Shown in pieces: positions 1 to 8,022 of a stretch of 13,696 nt of DNA. The stretch is from Flemingiibacterium sp045534235. Lineage in GTDB: Bacteria; Bacillota; Clostridia; Oscillospirales; CAG-272. The position numbers were made by a program, and so were the translations under genes. The notes under the pieces were generated by a model, which searched no databases, was not told the origin of the DNA, and worked only from the letters and a program-made list of their open reading frames with translations. Every line of letters starts with the position of its first letter. The stretch's first letter is position 1. The stretch covers positions 1 to 13,696 of the forward strand of contig JAZSJI010000192.1 of assembly GCA_045534235.1 (NCBI GenBank). The letters run 5' to 3'.

Positions 1-113
1 TCTTCCTCACATGGATCGGCTTGAACTTCATCGTTGAATTTATCGTCAACATCGCTCTCGGCACGGTCATCACGCGCGTCGTCGACTACTACAACAAAAA
101 GATAGCGAGATAA
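1..113 (+). CDS. C-terminal fragment of a small integral membrane protein, possibly an ECF transporter S component
   Basis: The reading frame starting at base 3 is open from the window edge to a TAA at 111-113 and gives 36 residues. They form a hydrophobic segment (FLTWIGLNFIVEFIVNIALG) followed by a short positively charged tail ending NKKIAR. A last membrane helix followed by a basic cytoplasmic tail is typical of ECF-type vitamin transporter S components, among many other small membrane proteins. The next gene, a CoaX-like protein, starts 3 bp after this stop, so the two are almost certainly co-transcribed. A pantothenate-type S component beside a pantothenate kinase homologue would make sense, but that substrate is inference from the neighbour only. 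The 5' part lies outside the window. Confidence 0.6.
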   Translation, partial: FLTWIGLNFIVEFIVNIALGTVITRVVDYYNKKIAR

Positions 114-116
114 ACC

Positions 117-893
117 ATGCTCCTTGCATACAACGTCGCTAACGACGAAATACTGTTTGGCTTTATCGAAAACGGTACGCTCGTCGCCACCGCCTCTATT
201 TCGACGGATACGCGCAAGACCGCCGACGAATACGCGGTTCTGCTTCGCGGAATTTTAGAGCTTCGCGGCTTTGAGAAGACCGCCTTCGAGGGCGCGATAT
301 GCGCGTCTGTAGGCCCGGCGCTCACCGAAACGCTGCGGCACGCCGTAGAGCTCCTCATCGGCGTACGCCCACACGTGCTCGGCGCAGGCACAAAAACGGG
401 GCTTCGTATCCTCACCGACGATCCGACACAGCTCGGTGCTGACCTCGTCGCCTCGGCAGTCGGAGCGCTCACCAAATACGACGGTCCTATGATACTCGTA
501 AGTCTTGGTGCGGCAAGTGCATTTTCTGTTATTGATGCCGACGGAGCGTTCGTCGGATGTGCGATCGCACCGGGCATTTTTCTCTCGGCAGAGGCACTTT
601 CAAGGGGTACTAGCCTGCTTCCGGAGTTCTCGGCGGCAATGCCTAAAAAATGCATCGGCACGAACACAATAGAAAGCATGCAAAGCGGCTGTATATTCGG
701 CGGTGCGGCGATGATAAGCGGTATGATAGGACGTATCGAGCGCGAGCTTGGCGTGAACGCCAAGGTTATCATATCGGGGCGCGACAGCGAGCGTATCGCA
801 TCACTCTGCGAGCGCGAGATAATCTCTGACGACACGGTGCTTCTCATCGGTCTTGCAAGGATATACGAAAAGAATTTGCGAAAGCCAAAATAG
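117..893 (+). CDS. coaX: CoaX-like protein (type III pantothenate kinase family) with degraded active-site motifs
   Basis: The 258 residues match the type III pantothenate kinase family along their whole length: STDTRKTADEYAVLLR near residue 30, GAGTKTGLRI near 92, GADLVASAVGA near 107, IAPGIFLSAEAL near 151 and IESMQSGCIFG near 185. The family makes 4'-phosphopantothenate for coenzyme A in the cytoplasm. The defining motifs are altered, however. The N-terminal DxGNT phosphate-binding motif is N6-V-A-N-D10. The VDxGTATT motif is V128-S-L-G-A-A-S-A135. GADR is GADL, although the proposed catalytic base Asp109 remains. The late ATGG motif reads IISGRD. Length is normal and the frame is intact, so this is not a decaying pseudogene by appearance. 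It may be a paralogue with reduced, changed or regulatory function. The ATG at 117 follows the upstream stop by 3 bp without a clear Shine-Dalgarno, suggesting translational coupling. Confidence 0.85.
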   Translation: MLLAYNVANDEILFGFIENGTLVATASISTDTRKTADEYAVLLRGILELRGFEKTAFEGAICASVGPALTETLRHAVELLIGVRPHVLGAGTKTGLRILTDDPTQLGADLVASAVGALTKYDGPMILVSLGAASAFSVIDADGAFVGCAIAPGIFLSAEALSRGTSLLPEFSAAMPKKCIGTNTIESMQSGCIFGGAAMISGMIGRIERELGVNAKVIISGRDSERIASLCEREIISDDTVLLIGLARIYEKNLRKPK

Positions 894-898
894 TCAGA

Positions 899-924
899 AA
901 GCCGACCTTAACGGTCGGCTTTTT
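899..924 (+). terminator. Rho-independent terminator after the coaX-like gene
   Basis: AAGCCGACC (899-907) pairs perfectly with GGTCGGCTT (913-921) around a 5-base loop, and the T run 920-924 follows directly. It begins 6 bp after the coaX-like stop codon and ends the leftmost transcription unit. Confidence 0.9.
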
Positions 925-975
925 CGCGACTTTATAAACGATATGTAAATATTGCCCGAGTGCGCTCGCCGACAC

Positions 976-1004
976 TTGATTTGCGCGCATTTTCTTGGTA
1001 TAAT
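976..1004 (+). promoter_or_regulatory. Sigma-A type promoter of the subtilase operon (extended -10)
   Basis: TTGATT (976-981) and TATAAT (999-1004) are separated by exactly 17 bp, and TGG directly before the -10 gives the extended -10 TGn element. Transcription would start near 1011, leaving a leader of about 34 nt before the ATG at 1045. The ribosome site TGAGGAAA lies at 1031-1038. A near-consensus promoter suggests strong or constitutive expression. I see no operator-like repeat in the leader. Confidence 0.85.
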
Positions 1005-1044
1005 GATAATATTGTCATATACTCCACAAGTGAGGAAAATATAA

Positions 1045-4017
1045 ATGAAAAACGTCTTATTACCGTCGCTTCTCACAGCGGCACAGCTTTTTACCTTCGG
1101 CGGCTCTGCCCTGCCCCAAAATATAGAAACATCCGAGGTTATAGTCACGCTCGACGCACCCGAGAATGCCGACGCGTACACGTACGCGCTCGAGTGTGCC
1201 AAGGCGCTGACGGACCGTATACCCGGTGCCGAGTACGGCTACGTTTACGATACTCTGCTTTGCGGATTCAGCCTTACTCTGCCCGAAGCGTCGGTGCCGT
1301 CGCTGTCCGGTGTGGACTTCGTCGACGGCGTCTGGGGCGTCGGCGAGTACGAAGCTCTGTCATTTGAAGAAATAAAAACGCTCGCGGCGAGGACTGTAGG
1401 CGTCACGAAAGAGGTCACGAACGGGCTCACGGGCGACGGCGTAAAGGTCGCCGTTATCGACAACAGCTTCGACGTGTCGCATCCTGCGTTTGACACGGCG
1501 GTGACGGAAACGCTCGACCTTGGTGAATACACTATGAAGCCCGGTGTTCCCGTTCGCCTTAACGCGATGCGCTACGTCATCAACGTGCAGAAATTCTACC
1601 AAAGCGCGAAGATCCCCTTCGCGTTCGACTACGCCGACCGCGACCTCGATGTGCTTGACACGGCGAACAATCACGGTACGCACGTCGCGGGTATAATCGG
1701 TGCCGCGGCAACCTCCGAGGACGAAATGCACGGTATTGCGCCGGGCTGTCAGCTACTTCTTATGAAGGTCTTTGCCGACGGAGGAAAGAGTGCCACCGAC
1801 AGCGCACTCATCGCCGCGCTTGAGGACGCGGTAAGACTTGGCGCAGACGTGATAAACTTAAGCATCGGTCACTACGCCGGCTCTGCCGATATGTCCGTCA
1901 TCGGACTTGACAAGGTCATCGAAAAGGTCCGCGAAAGCGGTTCTATCGTAGTTTGTGCAGTAGGCAACCACGGCGTCACCACCGACCGTGCAAGCACCTC
2001 GCTGCCGCTCGCCTCGTACACCGATTACGGCACGGTAAGCTCACCCGCCACCGCCGATGAAACGTTCGCTGTCGCAAGCGTTGACAACGCCGTCGCATAC
2101 GGCGAGCATTTTAGAGGTGCCGACGGCACGCCCTACTATTTCCTCGATACAAACGAGGAGTCGGGCGTTACCGATATGCCCTTTAGCGAGTATTTCGACG
2201 GCAAGACGCTCGAATACGTTGCAATCCCCGGCATCGGTGAAGAAAAGGATTACGAAGGACTTGACGTAAATGGCAAGCTTGTGTTAATAAAGCGCGGAAC
2301 CATACCGTTTACAGACAAGGTGAATATCGCGGCGGCACACGGTGCAATCGGCGCGCTTATTTACAACAACGTAGCAAACGAGTATGCAAAAATGGACCTT
2401 ACGGGCGCTGCTCTTCCCGCGCTCGCCATAACGCTCGCGGACGGCGAAAAGTTGCTTGCAAGCAAAGATGAGAAGCTTACCTTCGGCGTAGACTACATAT
2501 ACGTTGACAACACCGAAACAGCGGGCAAAATATCGCACTTTTCCTCGTGGGGAGCGACTCCGTCGCTCACTCTGAAGCCTGACGTAACAGCTGTCGGCGG
2601 CGGCGTGTACAGCACCGTCATAGGCGGATACGGACAGCTTTCCGGAACGTCAATGGCAGCTCCGCAGGTTTCGGGTATAGCCGCTCTGCTTATCGAAAAG
2701 GCACGCCTTGACGGCGGAGATGCCGCCGTTATGAACGCTGTAATGAATAGTGCCGCGCCGGTTCTACAGTCAAACGGCATTGAATATTCGCCGCGAGCGC
2801 AGGGTGCCGGACTCATCGACCTATCTGCAGCACTCGAGCGCAAGATTGAGTTAACATATGCAAAAAACGGCAAGCCCAAAGCGGAGCTTTACGACAAGCT
2901 CGGCGACGTATTCACCTTTGACGTAACTCTCAAAAACATCACCGACGAGCCGCTAAACGTGTCCCTTACAGCGACGCTTACAAGTGACGGCTGGGTGAGA
3001 AACGAGGGCGAATACTACAGCACGCTCATCGCAGAAGCGGACGAAAAATCGCGTATAACAATAGACGGCTCGGGCAATGTAAACCGTCACAGCGAGAGCT
3101 GCACTCCGTTTGACCTTACGCTTGAAGCGGGCGAGGAGCGTGTGCTCACGCTCACCTTCACACTTGACGGCATCTACCACAGCAGGCTCGCAAGAATATT
3201 CACAAACGGCTACTTCGCCGAGGGCTTCGTCTACTGCGAAAGCGATGGCGTAAGCGTTTCACTTCCCTATATGGGATATATCGGTGACTTTACGAGCGGC
3301 TCTGTTGCTGACGGCGACGCATACGAAAACGAAGCCGCGATGTTTGCCAAAACCAAATTCATGGTAGAGGTAGGCGGCAAATACACTCCCTCAGGCGCAA
3401 ATATATTCGCAGGCGGAGAGGTATTCGACGGCGACGCGGTGGCGTTCTCGCCAAACGGCGACGGATACGCGGACGAGATATTCTTTGCGGCAACGCATAT
3501 CAGAAACTCCAGAAGCGCCACAATGACGGTATACGACGCCGACGGTGAGGTCGTTCGCACGTCGAAGGTCGACACCATCACAAAGACCGCCGGCAAGGAT
3601 CAGCCCGTCGTATTCTACTTCTCGTGGGACGGCGGCGACGGTATGCACTCGTCCTATAAAATGCCCGACGGCGACTATATTTTCGAGGTGGTATACACGC
3701 TCGATTACGGCGAAAGCAGCACGCAGAAATACAGCTACAACGTAAAACTCGACACCGAGGCACCAACCCTTACCGAGATAAGCCTCTCAAATAATAAGCT
3801 TACGGTAAAGGCTGACGACAACGTCGGCGTGAGCGGTCTTTGCATATACGGCGGCACGGACAATAAGACCACGTATACGGAAGCCGACGGCGAAGCCGTG
3901 TTCAGCGTTTCCGACATAAAGAGCGATATTATCTACTATGAAATAACCGACGAAGCGTACAACGTCCTTGTAGGACGCATATCCCTCTCCGAGCTTCGGG
4001 AAAGGAGCGGCAGATGA
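1045..4017 (+). CDS. Secreted subtilisin-like serine protease (S8, lactocepin/C5a-peptidase type), catalytically intact
   Basis: A 990-residue extracellular protease. Order of parts: a short signal peptide (about 1-25), an I9-like propeptide (about 30-105, SEVIVTLDAPENA onward), and the S8 catalytic domain. The catalytic residues are Asp139 in VAVID, His210 in NHGTHVAG, oxyanion Asn308 in AVGNHG and Ser536 in SGTSMAAP. A PA domain (about 375-480) is inserted between Asn and Ser, as in lactocepin and C5a peptidase. Fn3-like domains follow (about 610-750), then a FlgD-like Ig repeat starting FSPNGDG at 801-807 and a final Ig-like domain. There is no LPXTG motif, terminal membrane helix or SLH domain, so it is either released or held non-covalently. 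The ATG at 1045 is supported by the Shine-Dalgarno and promoter. The stop overlaps the start of the next gene, a diverged paralogue. The substrate is unknown; secreted protein digestion is the default inference. Confidence 0.93.
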   Translation: MKNVLLPSLLTAAQLFTFGGSALPQNIETSEVIVTLDAPENADAYTYALECAKALTDRIPGAEYGYVYDTLLCGFSLTLPEASVPSLSGVDFVDGVWGVGEYEALSFEEIKTLAARTVGVTKEVTNGLTGDGVKVAVIDNSFDVSHPAFDTAVTETLDLGEYTMKPGVPVRLNAMRYVINVQKFYQSAKIPFAFDYADRDLDVLDTANNHGTHVAGIIGAAATSEDEMHGIAPGCQLLLMKVFADGGKSATDSALIAALEDAVRLGADVINLSIGHYAGSADMSVIGLDKVIEKVRESGSIVVCAVGNHGVTTDRASTSLPLASYTDYGTVSSPATADETFAVASVDNAVAYGEHFRGADGTPYYFLDTNEESGVTDMPFSEYFDGKTLEYVAIPGIGEEKDYEGLDVNGKLVLIKRGTIPFTDKVNIAAAHGAIGALIYNNVANEYAKMDLTGAALPALAITLADGEKLLASKDEKLTFGVDYIYVDNTETAGKISHFSSWGATPSLTLKPDVTAVGGGVYSTVIGGYGQLSGTSMAAPQVSGIAALLIEKARLDGGDAAVMNAVMNSAAPVLQSNGIEYSPRAQGAGLIDLSAALERKIELTYAKNGKPKAELYDKLGDVFTFDVTLKNITDEPLNVSLTATLTSDGWVRNEGEYYSTLIAEADEKSRITIDGSGNVNRHSESCTPFDLTLEAGEERVLTLTFTLDGIYHSRLARIFTNGYFAEGFVYCESDGVSVSLPYMGYIGDFTSGSVADGDAYENEAAMFAKTKFMVEVGGKYTPSGANIFAGGEVFDGDAVAFSPNGDGYADEIFFAATHIRNSRSATMTVYDADGEVVRTSKVDTITKTAGKDQPVVFYFSWDGGDGMHSSYKMPDGDYIFEVVYTLDYGESSTQKYSYNVKLDTEAPTLTEISLSNNKLTVKADDNVGVSGLCIYGGTDNKTTYTEADGEAVFSVSDIKSDIIYYEITDEAYNVLVGRISLSELRERSGR
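4002..4007 (+). promoter_or_regulatory. Ribosome binding site of the second subtilase, inside the first subtilase gene
   Basis: AAGGAG lies 6 bp before the ATG at 4014 and inside the last codons of the first subtilase. With the ATGA overlap (4014-4017) it fixes the start of the second gene and implies coupled translation of the two products. Confidence 0.85.
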
Positions 4018-6848
4018 AGCCTAAAAAGATACTCTCACTCGCAATAGCCTCACTTATGCTCGTGGCAACTCTTCCCGTGCACGCCGAAAAAAGCGCACCT
4101 TCACACGACGGCGCGGGTATGACGATAGCCGTAATCGACCGAGGCTTCGATTTCACACACGAAACCTTCGCTCTCACCACCGAACCGCGCATAACTAAAG
4201 AAGTGTCTGACGCGCTTATAGCAAAAACGGGCATAGATATAGCGACCGTTCCCGAAACGCTTTACGTCAGCGATAAAGTACCGTTTGCGTACGATTACGG
4301 TGACAATGACGCGGACGCGTCGCACGCTGTGATCGGCGCGGCGGGTACTAATCTCATCTCTATCGCCGCAGGAAACGGCAAGCTCCTTGAAGCCCACGTG
4401 GCCGGCGCCACAGGCATCGCTCCCGAGGCGCAGATACTTGCGATGAAGGTGCACTCCGACAAGGTCGGCTTCGTCACCGCCGCGGCTATGGAGGCGGCGA
4501 TAAACGACGCAACACTACTCGGCGCGGACGTTATCCTCATCGGTATCGTTTCAATGGAGGGATTTGACTCGAAGGATGCGATAGAGGGCGTAAATCTCGC
4601 TATCGAAAACGCAGAACGTCACGGCGTTGCCGTCGTCTGCTCTGCCGGAAGTGCAATGACCTACGGCAGCGGAAGCATCTGGGAAAAGGAATACGAAATG
4701 AACCTCGTCGACGCCGAAAGCCCCGACGTTGGCACTATAGCGTGGCCGGGTTATCTTAAGACCACCCTTGCCGTTACGAGTGCCGATGCGAACACGCTTA
4801 CAACCGACTGCCTCATACTTCCGGACGGCACGAAAATTCCGTACGGCGACTCAAGCAGCTCATATCCCAAGGCGGCAAACGGCGACGACTTTGACAAGTT
4901 TTTTGACGGCAAAACGCTCGAATACGTACCCGTTGGCGGCTTTGGCACTCCCGCGGATTTCTCCGAGGCAGGCGACCTTTCGGGCAAGCTCGCGCTTGTT
5001 GGACGCGGTGAGATACCATTCGCCGAAAAGGCAGCAAACGCCGCAGCTGTCGGTGCGGTAGGACTTATCGTTGTCGATAATCAAGCGGACAAGCACGCCG
5101 CCCTAAGCCTTCGTATGGACCTCACGGACGCGACTATACCGGCTGTAATTATTTCAAGTGAAAACGGCACTATTTTGAGAAGCGCCAAAGACAAGCGCGT
5201 TACACTAAGTCAGGGCGAGAGCTTTACGTCCTACACGCGCAAAACGCCGTCCATATCGGACAACACCGCGTACGGCTCGACGACCGAGCTCTCACTCAAG
5301 CCCGACGTCGCGGCTATCGGAACATATATCGACTGCGCCACCGCGGGCGGCGAATACACACGCATAAGCTCATCTCGCGGTGCTGCGGCGAAAATTGCCG
5401 GCGCGTATACAGTGCTGAAAGCGCACGTAACCGAAAAAATGCCCGGCGCAACAGAAGTTGAGCGCATGAATATGACACGCTCTCTGCTTGTGTCATCAGC
5501 ACAGCAAATGGAGTATCTGACGGGCGCGCTCTACTCGCCGCGCATACAGGGCGGCGGTGTAGTCGACCTTCAGGCGGCACTTGACGCATCGCTCGTGCTA
5601 ACGTCAGACGGGCTTCACAAAATCGAGCTTGGCGAGGTCAGCGCCCCCATCTTCAAGCTTCGCGTGAGCGCGCACAATATCTCAAGCGAGCCGAAGGTAT
5701 GCACGCTTGATGCAACAGTAGGCTCGGACGGATATGAGGTAATGACCTTCGAGGAGCTTGGCGTATCCGAGGATGGCACTCCGCTAAACGAGCGTTTCGG
5801 CCTCGAAGCAAGCGCCGAAAAAGCCTTCATCGGCCGCTTTACACAGCTTGGCGACGCCAAAATTATGCTCGCCGACGTTATGTATCAGCTAAACCGCGCG
5901 TCGGAGAATTACGAGCCGTACACCTTCACGCTTGAGCCGCGCTCGAGCCGCACCTTCACCCTGACCGTTTATCTTGACGAGGCAACGTACAAGCGTTATA
6001 CGGACGTTTTCACAAACGGATTTTTCGTTGAGGGCTTTGTTCGCCTTACCTCGGACGGTGAGGAGGCTACTATTCCCTACCTCGGATTTGTCGGCGATTA
6101 CTCCGCCGCACCGTCGATTGACGCAGATGTTTACAGCGGCGAGCAATACATCTACGATGCAACACACCTCTACCGCTATCTGTCCGGCGCGAAGGGCGAA
6201 AAGCAAAAAAGCGTCCTTGGCGAAAGAACGCTTGGCATAAACAAGATATATAATGAGAACGAGCTCATCTTCTCGCCCGTATACGACCGCGAGAATGCGA
6301 GCGTATACTTAAACCTCGGGCTGCTTCGAAGCATCACCGACGTGCACGTGAGCGTGCGCGACAGCGAGGGCGCACTCGTTCGCGAGGAAGCACTCGGCGA
6401 GCTTATGCGCACTCACAAGAGCGCCACAACGGGCACTCTCACCTCGCCGCAGATATTCATCTGGGACGGCAGAGCGGCGGATAATCCGTCGTATATCTAC
6501 CCCGACGGCGAATATACGGTGACGGTATCCTACCGCGCGGCCAAAACAAGCGACGTGCGCGAGCTTTCGTACACCTTAAGGCTTGACAAAACCAAGCCCA
6601 CCATCAGCTCGTGCGACTTTTTCGACGCCGAAGGCACGCCGATGCTTTCCGTATCGGCTTCTGACAGCTTCGGCATCGAGCACATAAGCGTTGTAGACAG
6701 CCTCGGCGTATACGCAGAGCAGGCATCAAACGCATTCTTTGACATTGGTGAGCTTACGGGCAAGTACGTTTACGTCGAGGTTTACGACCACGCCTTGAAC
6801 CTGACGGTCGAGCGTTTGGTAAACCCGAACTACTCTCCCGAGGACTGA
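4014..6848 (+). CDS. Secreted subtilase pseudoprotease (S8 fold, PA, Fn3-like and Ig domains; active site lost)
   Basis: A 944-residue paralogue of the preceding protease with the same architecture: signal peptide (1-24, ending VHA), S8 domain, PA domain (about 295-395, sharing FDGKTLEYV), Fn3-like region (TNGFFVEGFV, like TNGYFAEGFV in its partner) and C-terminal Ig-like domains. Asp42 in IAVIDRGFD remains. The HGTH motif reads A110-G-T-N113, the oxyanion Asn is Ser213 (SAGSAM), and the GTSMAAP region reads SSSRGAAA with Arg455 in the nucleophile position. It also has no I9 propeptide: the S8 core begins about 12 residues after the signal peptide. The FSPNGDG motif of its partner is FSPVYDR (753-759). 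The frame is open and long, so selection has kept the protein. It is probably a non-catalytic binding, chaperone, inhibitor or decoy partner of the upstream protease; that role is inference. Confidence 0.92.
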   Translation: MKPKKILSLAIASLMLVATLPVHAEKSAPSHDGAGMTIAVIDRGFDFTHETFALTTEPRITKEVSDALIAKTGIDIATVPETLYVSDKVPFAYDYGDNDADASHAVIGAAGTNLISIAAGNGKLLEAHVAGATGIAPEAQILAMKVHSDKVGFVTAAAMEAAINDATLLGADVILIGIVSMEGFDSKDAIEGVNLAIENAERHGVAVVCSAGSAMTYGSGSIWEKEYEMNLVDAESPDVGTIAWPGYLKTTLAVTSADANTLTTDCLILPDGTKIPYGDSSSSYPKAANGDDFDKFFDGKTLEYVPVGGFGTPADFSEAGDLSGKLALVGRGEIPFAEKAANAAAVGAVGLIVVDNQADKHAALSLRMDLTDATIPAVIISSENGTILRSAKDKRVTLSQGESFTSYTRKTPSISDNTAYGSTTELSLKPDVAAIGTYIDCATAGGEYTRISSSRGAAAKIAGAYTVLKAHVTEKMPGATEVERMNMTRSLLVSSAQQMEYLTGALYSPRIQGGGVVDLQAALDASLVLTSDGLHKIELGEVSAPIFKLRVSAHNISSEPKVCTLDATVGSDGYEVMTFEELGVSEDGTPLNERFGLEASAEKAFIGRFTQLGDAKIMLADVMYQLNRASENYEPYTFTLEPRSSRTFTLTVYLDEATYKRYTDVFTNGFFVEGFVRLTSDGEEATIPYLGFVGDYSAAPSIDADVYSGEQYIYDATHLYRYLSGAKGEKQKSVLGERTLGINKIYNENELIFSPVYDRENASVYLNLGLLRSITDVHVSVRDSEGALVREEALGELMRTHKSATTGTLTSPQIFIWDGRAADNPSYIYPDGEYTVTVSYRAAKTSDVRELSYTLRLDKTKPTISSCDFFDAEGTPMLSVSASDSFGIEHISVVDSLGVYAEQASNAFFDIGELTGKYVYVEVYDHALNLTVERLVNPNYSPED

Positions 6849-7909
6849 CCTCGCTCGCGCAGTACCGACACAGCCACCGAAAGACCGAGCGGAAGGGCAA
6901 CAAGCCCGACAAAGCCGAAAAGCTTCGTTCCAACGAATATCGCAATAAGCGTTACGAGCGGATGAAGCCCGACCTGTTTGCCGACTATTTTCGGCTCTAT
7001 CACGTTGCGCGTTACGGTTATGACCAACCACACGGCGACAAGTCCGATACCGTACCCGACGCGCCCGCCGAGCATAGCGATAAGCGCCCACGGCAAAATA
7101 ACGAGTCCCGTACCGATAACGGGCAGAACGTCAAGAAGCGCAATAATAAGCGCCACGACAGCCGCGTTTTTCGTTCCTATCACGGAAAGTCCGAAAAACA
7201 GAAGCGCGAAGGTAATAAGCATTATAAGCGCGTACGAGCGCAGATATTTGAGTGCTGTGGTGAAAAACTTGCCGCGAAGCTCGCTCATAAAGCCGACTGC
7301 TTTTTTTGGCAGTCGGCTTTTTAAAAAGCCAAGCACACTCTCGAAGTCGAGTATAAAGAAGAAGCTCGATATAACGGTAAATCCGATAGATATTACAAGC
7401 CTCGGTATCGCCGCTACTGTGCCCGACAGCGCCGACAGTGCTCTTACTGACACGTCCGACACAGCTGTGGCAAGTGACGCGCGAAACGTTTCGAATATGC
7501 CGCTGATACCGCCGACCACCTCGCCCGATACCGTCGGAGCGAAGCGTGAAATTATGCCGCTTATCCATTCGTACGCGCGCGCTATCGCAGGCTCAACGCT
7601 CGCCGTGTAGAGTCCGGGAAGATTCTCTGAAAAGTTGCCGAGCCATATTATAAGGCGCAGTACACCGAAAGTTATCAGCGTGCCGAGGGTTGCGTATACG
7701 CAAAGAAGCGTGAATACGGCGGTGGGGCGGCGGCGCATCTTGTATTTGCTGCTCAAAAAACGCACGGCAGGGTTAAGGATTGCCGCAATGACGAAGCCGG
7801 CTGCGAACGGTGCCACGACACCGAGCGTGTATTTTACCGCAAAAAATATTATCGCCGCAATGCTTACATAGTAGGCGGCGGATATTAAAAACTGTTTCTT
7901 TTTTTCCAT
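6830..7909 (-). CDS. ytvI: AI-2E family transporter, YtvI-like integral membrane protein
   Basis: The 359 residues match the AI-2E/PerM transporter family. There are two N-terminal helices (AAYYVSIAAIIFFAVKYTLG, then APFAAGFVIAAILNP), a soluble middle part, and the conserved C-terminal block with DVLPVIGTGLVILPWALIA, then VIEPKIVGKQVGLHPLVTL and LFGFVGL. The IEPKIVGKQ-GLHPL signature and size resemble YtvI, named for a role in Bacillus sporulation; the transported substrate, if any, is unknown. I chose the ATG at 7909 (MEKKKQFLI) because homology begins there. The frame runs open upstream to 8302 but would cross the divergent gene's promoter region and encode non-family sequence. The ribosome site is weak (GGA about 6 bp upstream). 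Its last 19 bp overlap the 3' end of the convergent pseudoprotease gene. No terminator is visible downstream on this strand. Confidence 0.88.
   Translation of the reverse strand: MEKKKQFLISAAYYVSIAAIIFFAVKYTLGVVAPFAAGFVIAAILNPAVRFLSSKYKMRRRPTAVFTLLCVYATLGTLITFGVLRLIIWLGNFSENLPGLYTASVEPAIARAYEWISGIISRFAPTVSGEVVGGISGIFETFRASLATAVSDVSVRALSALSGTVAAIPRLVISIGFTVISSFFFILDFESVLGFLKSRLPKKAVGFMSELRGKFFTTALKYLRSYALIMLITFALLFFGLSVIGTKNAAVVALIIALLDVLPVIGTGLVILPWALIAMLGGRVGYGIGLVAVWLVITVTRNVIEPKIVGKQVGLHPLVTLIAIFVGTKLFGFVGLVALPLGLSVAVSVLRERGQSSGE
7289..7322 (+). terminator. Intragenic terminator-like hairpin inside the ytvI-like gene, plus-strand orientation
   Basis: AAAGCCGACTGC (7289-7300) pairs perfectly over 12 bp with GCAGTCGGCTTT (7309-7320), with an 8-base loop and T residues through 7322. 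Read on the plus strand it has every feature of an intrinsic terminator. The subtilase operon has no T-tailed hairpin at its own end, so this may be its real terminator, giving a roughly 440-nt 3' tail antisense to ytvI. On the minus strand it is followed only by TTTATG and lies within codons for KSRLPKKAVGF. Confidence 0.55.
7315..7330. repeat. 16-bp perfect palindrome overlapping the intragenic hairpin
   Basis: GGCTTTTTAAAAAGCC is a perfect 16-bp palindrome sharing bases 7315-7320 with the right arm of the 7289-7322 hairpin. In RNA the two foldings compete for the same arm. Confidence 0.7.
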
Positions 7910-8022
7910 ACGCGTTCCAATCTGCTTTTTATATATTTTACGCGTAAGGCCGTGTACTATTCCAAAAAAGCCCCCAAAGCGGACAATCTTCACAATTCGT
8001 TCAACATAATGTGAAAAAAGTG

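Noticed and set aside
89..847. 252-codon minus-strand open frame opposite the coaX-like gene
   Set aside because: Ser-rich, motif-free translation; the plus frame aligns with CoaX over its full length.
4014..6848. Second subtilase as a decaying pseudogene
   Set aside because: No frameshift or internal stop over 944 codons, a good signal peptide and ribosome site, and conserved non-catalytic domains argue for a maintained protein; it is reported as a pseudoprotease instead.
6837..6851. CGAGG/CCTCG hairpin at the convergent 3' ends of the pseudoprotease and ytvI-like genes as a terminator
   Set aside because: Only 5 bp of stem and no T run on either strand.
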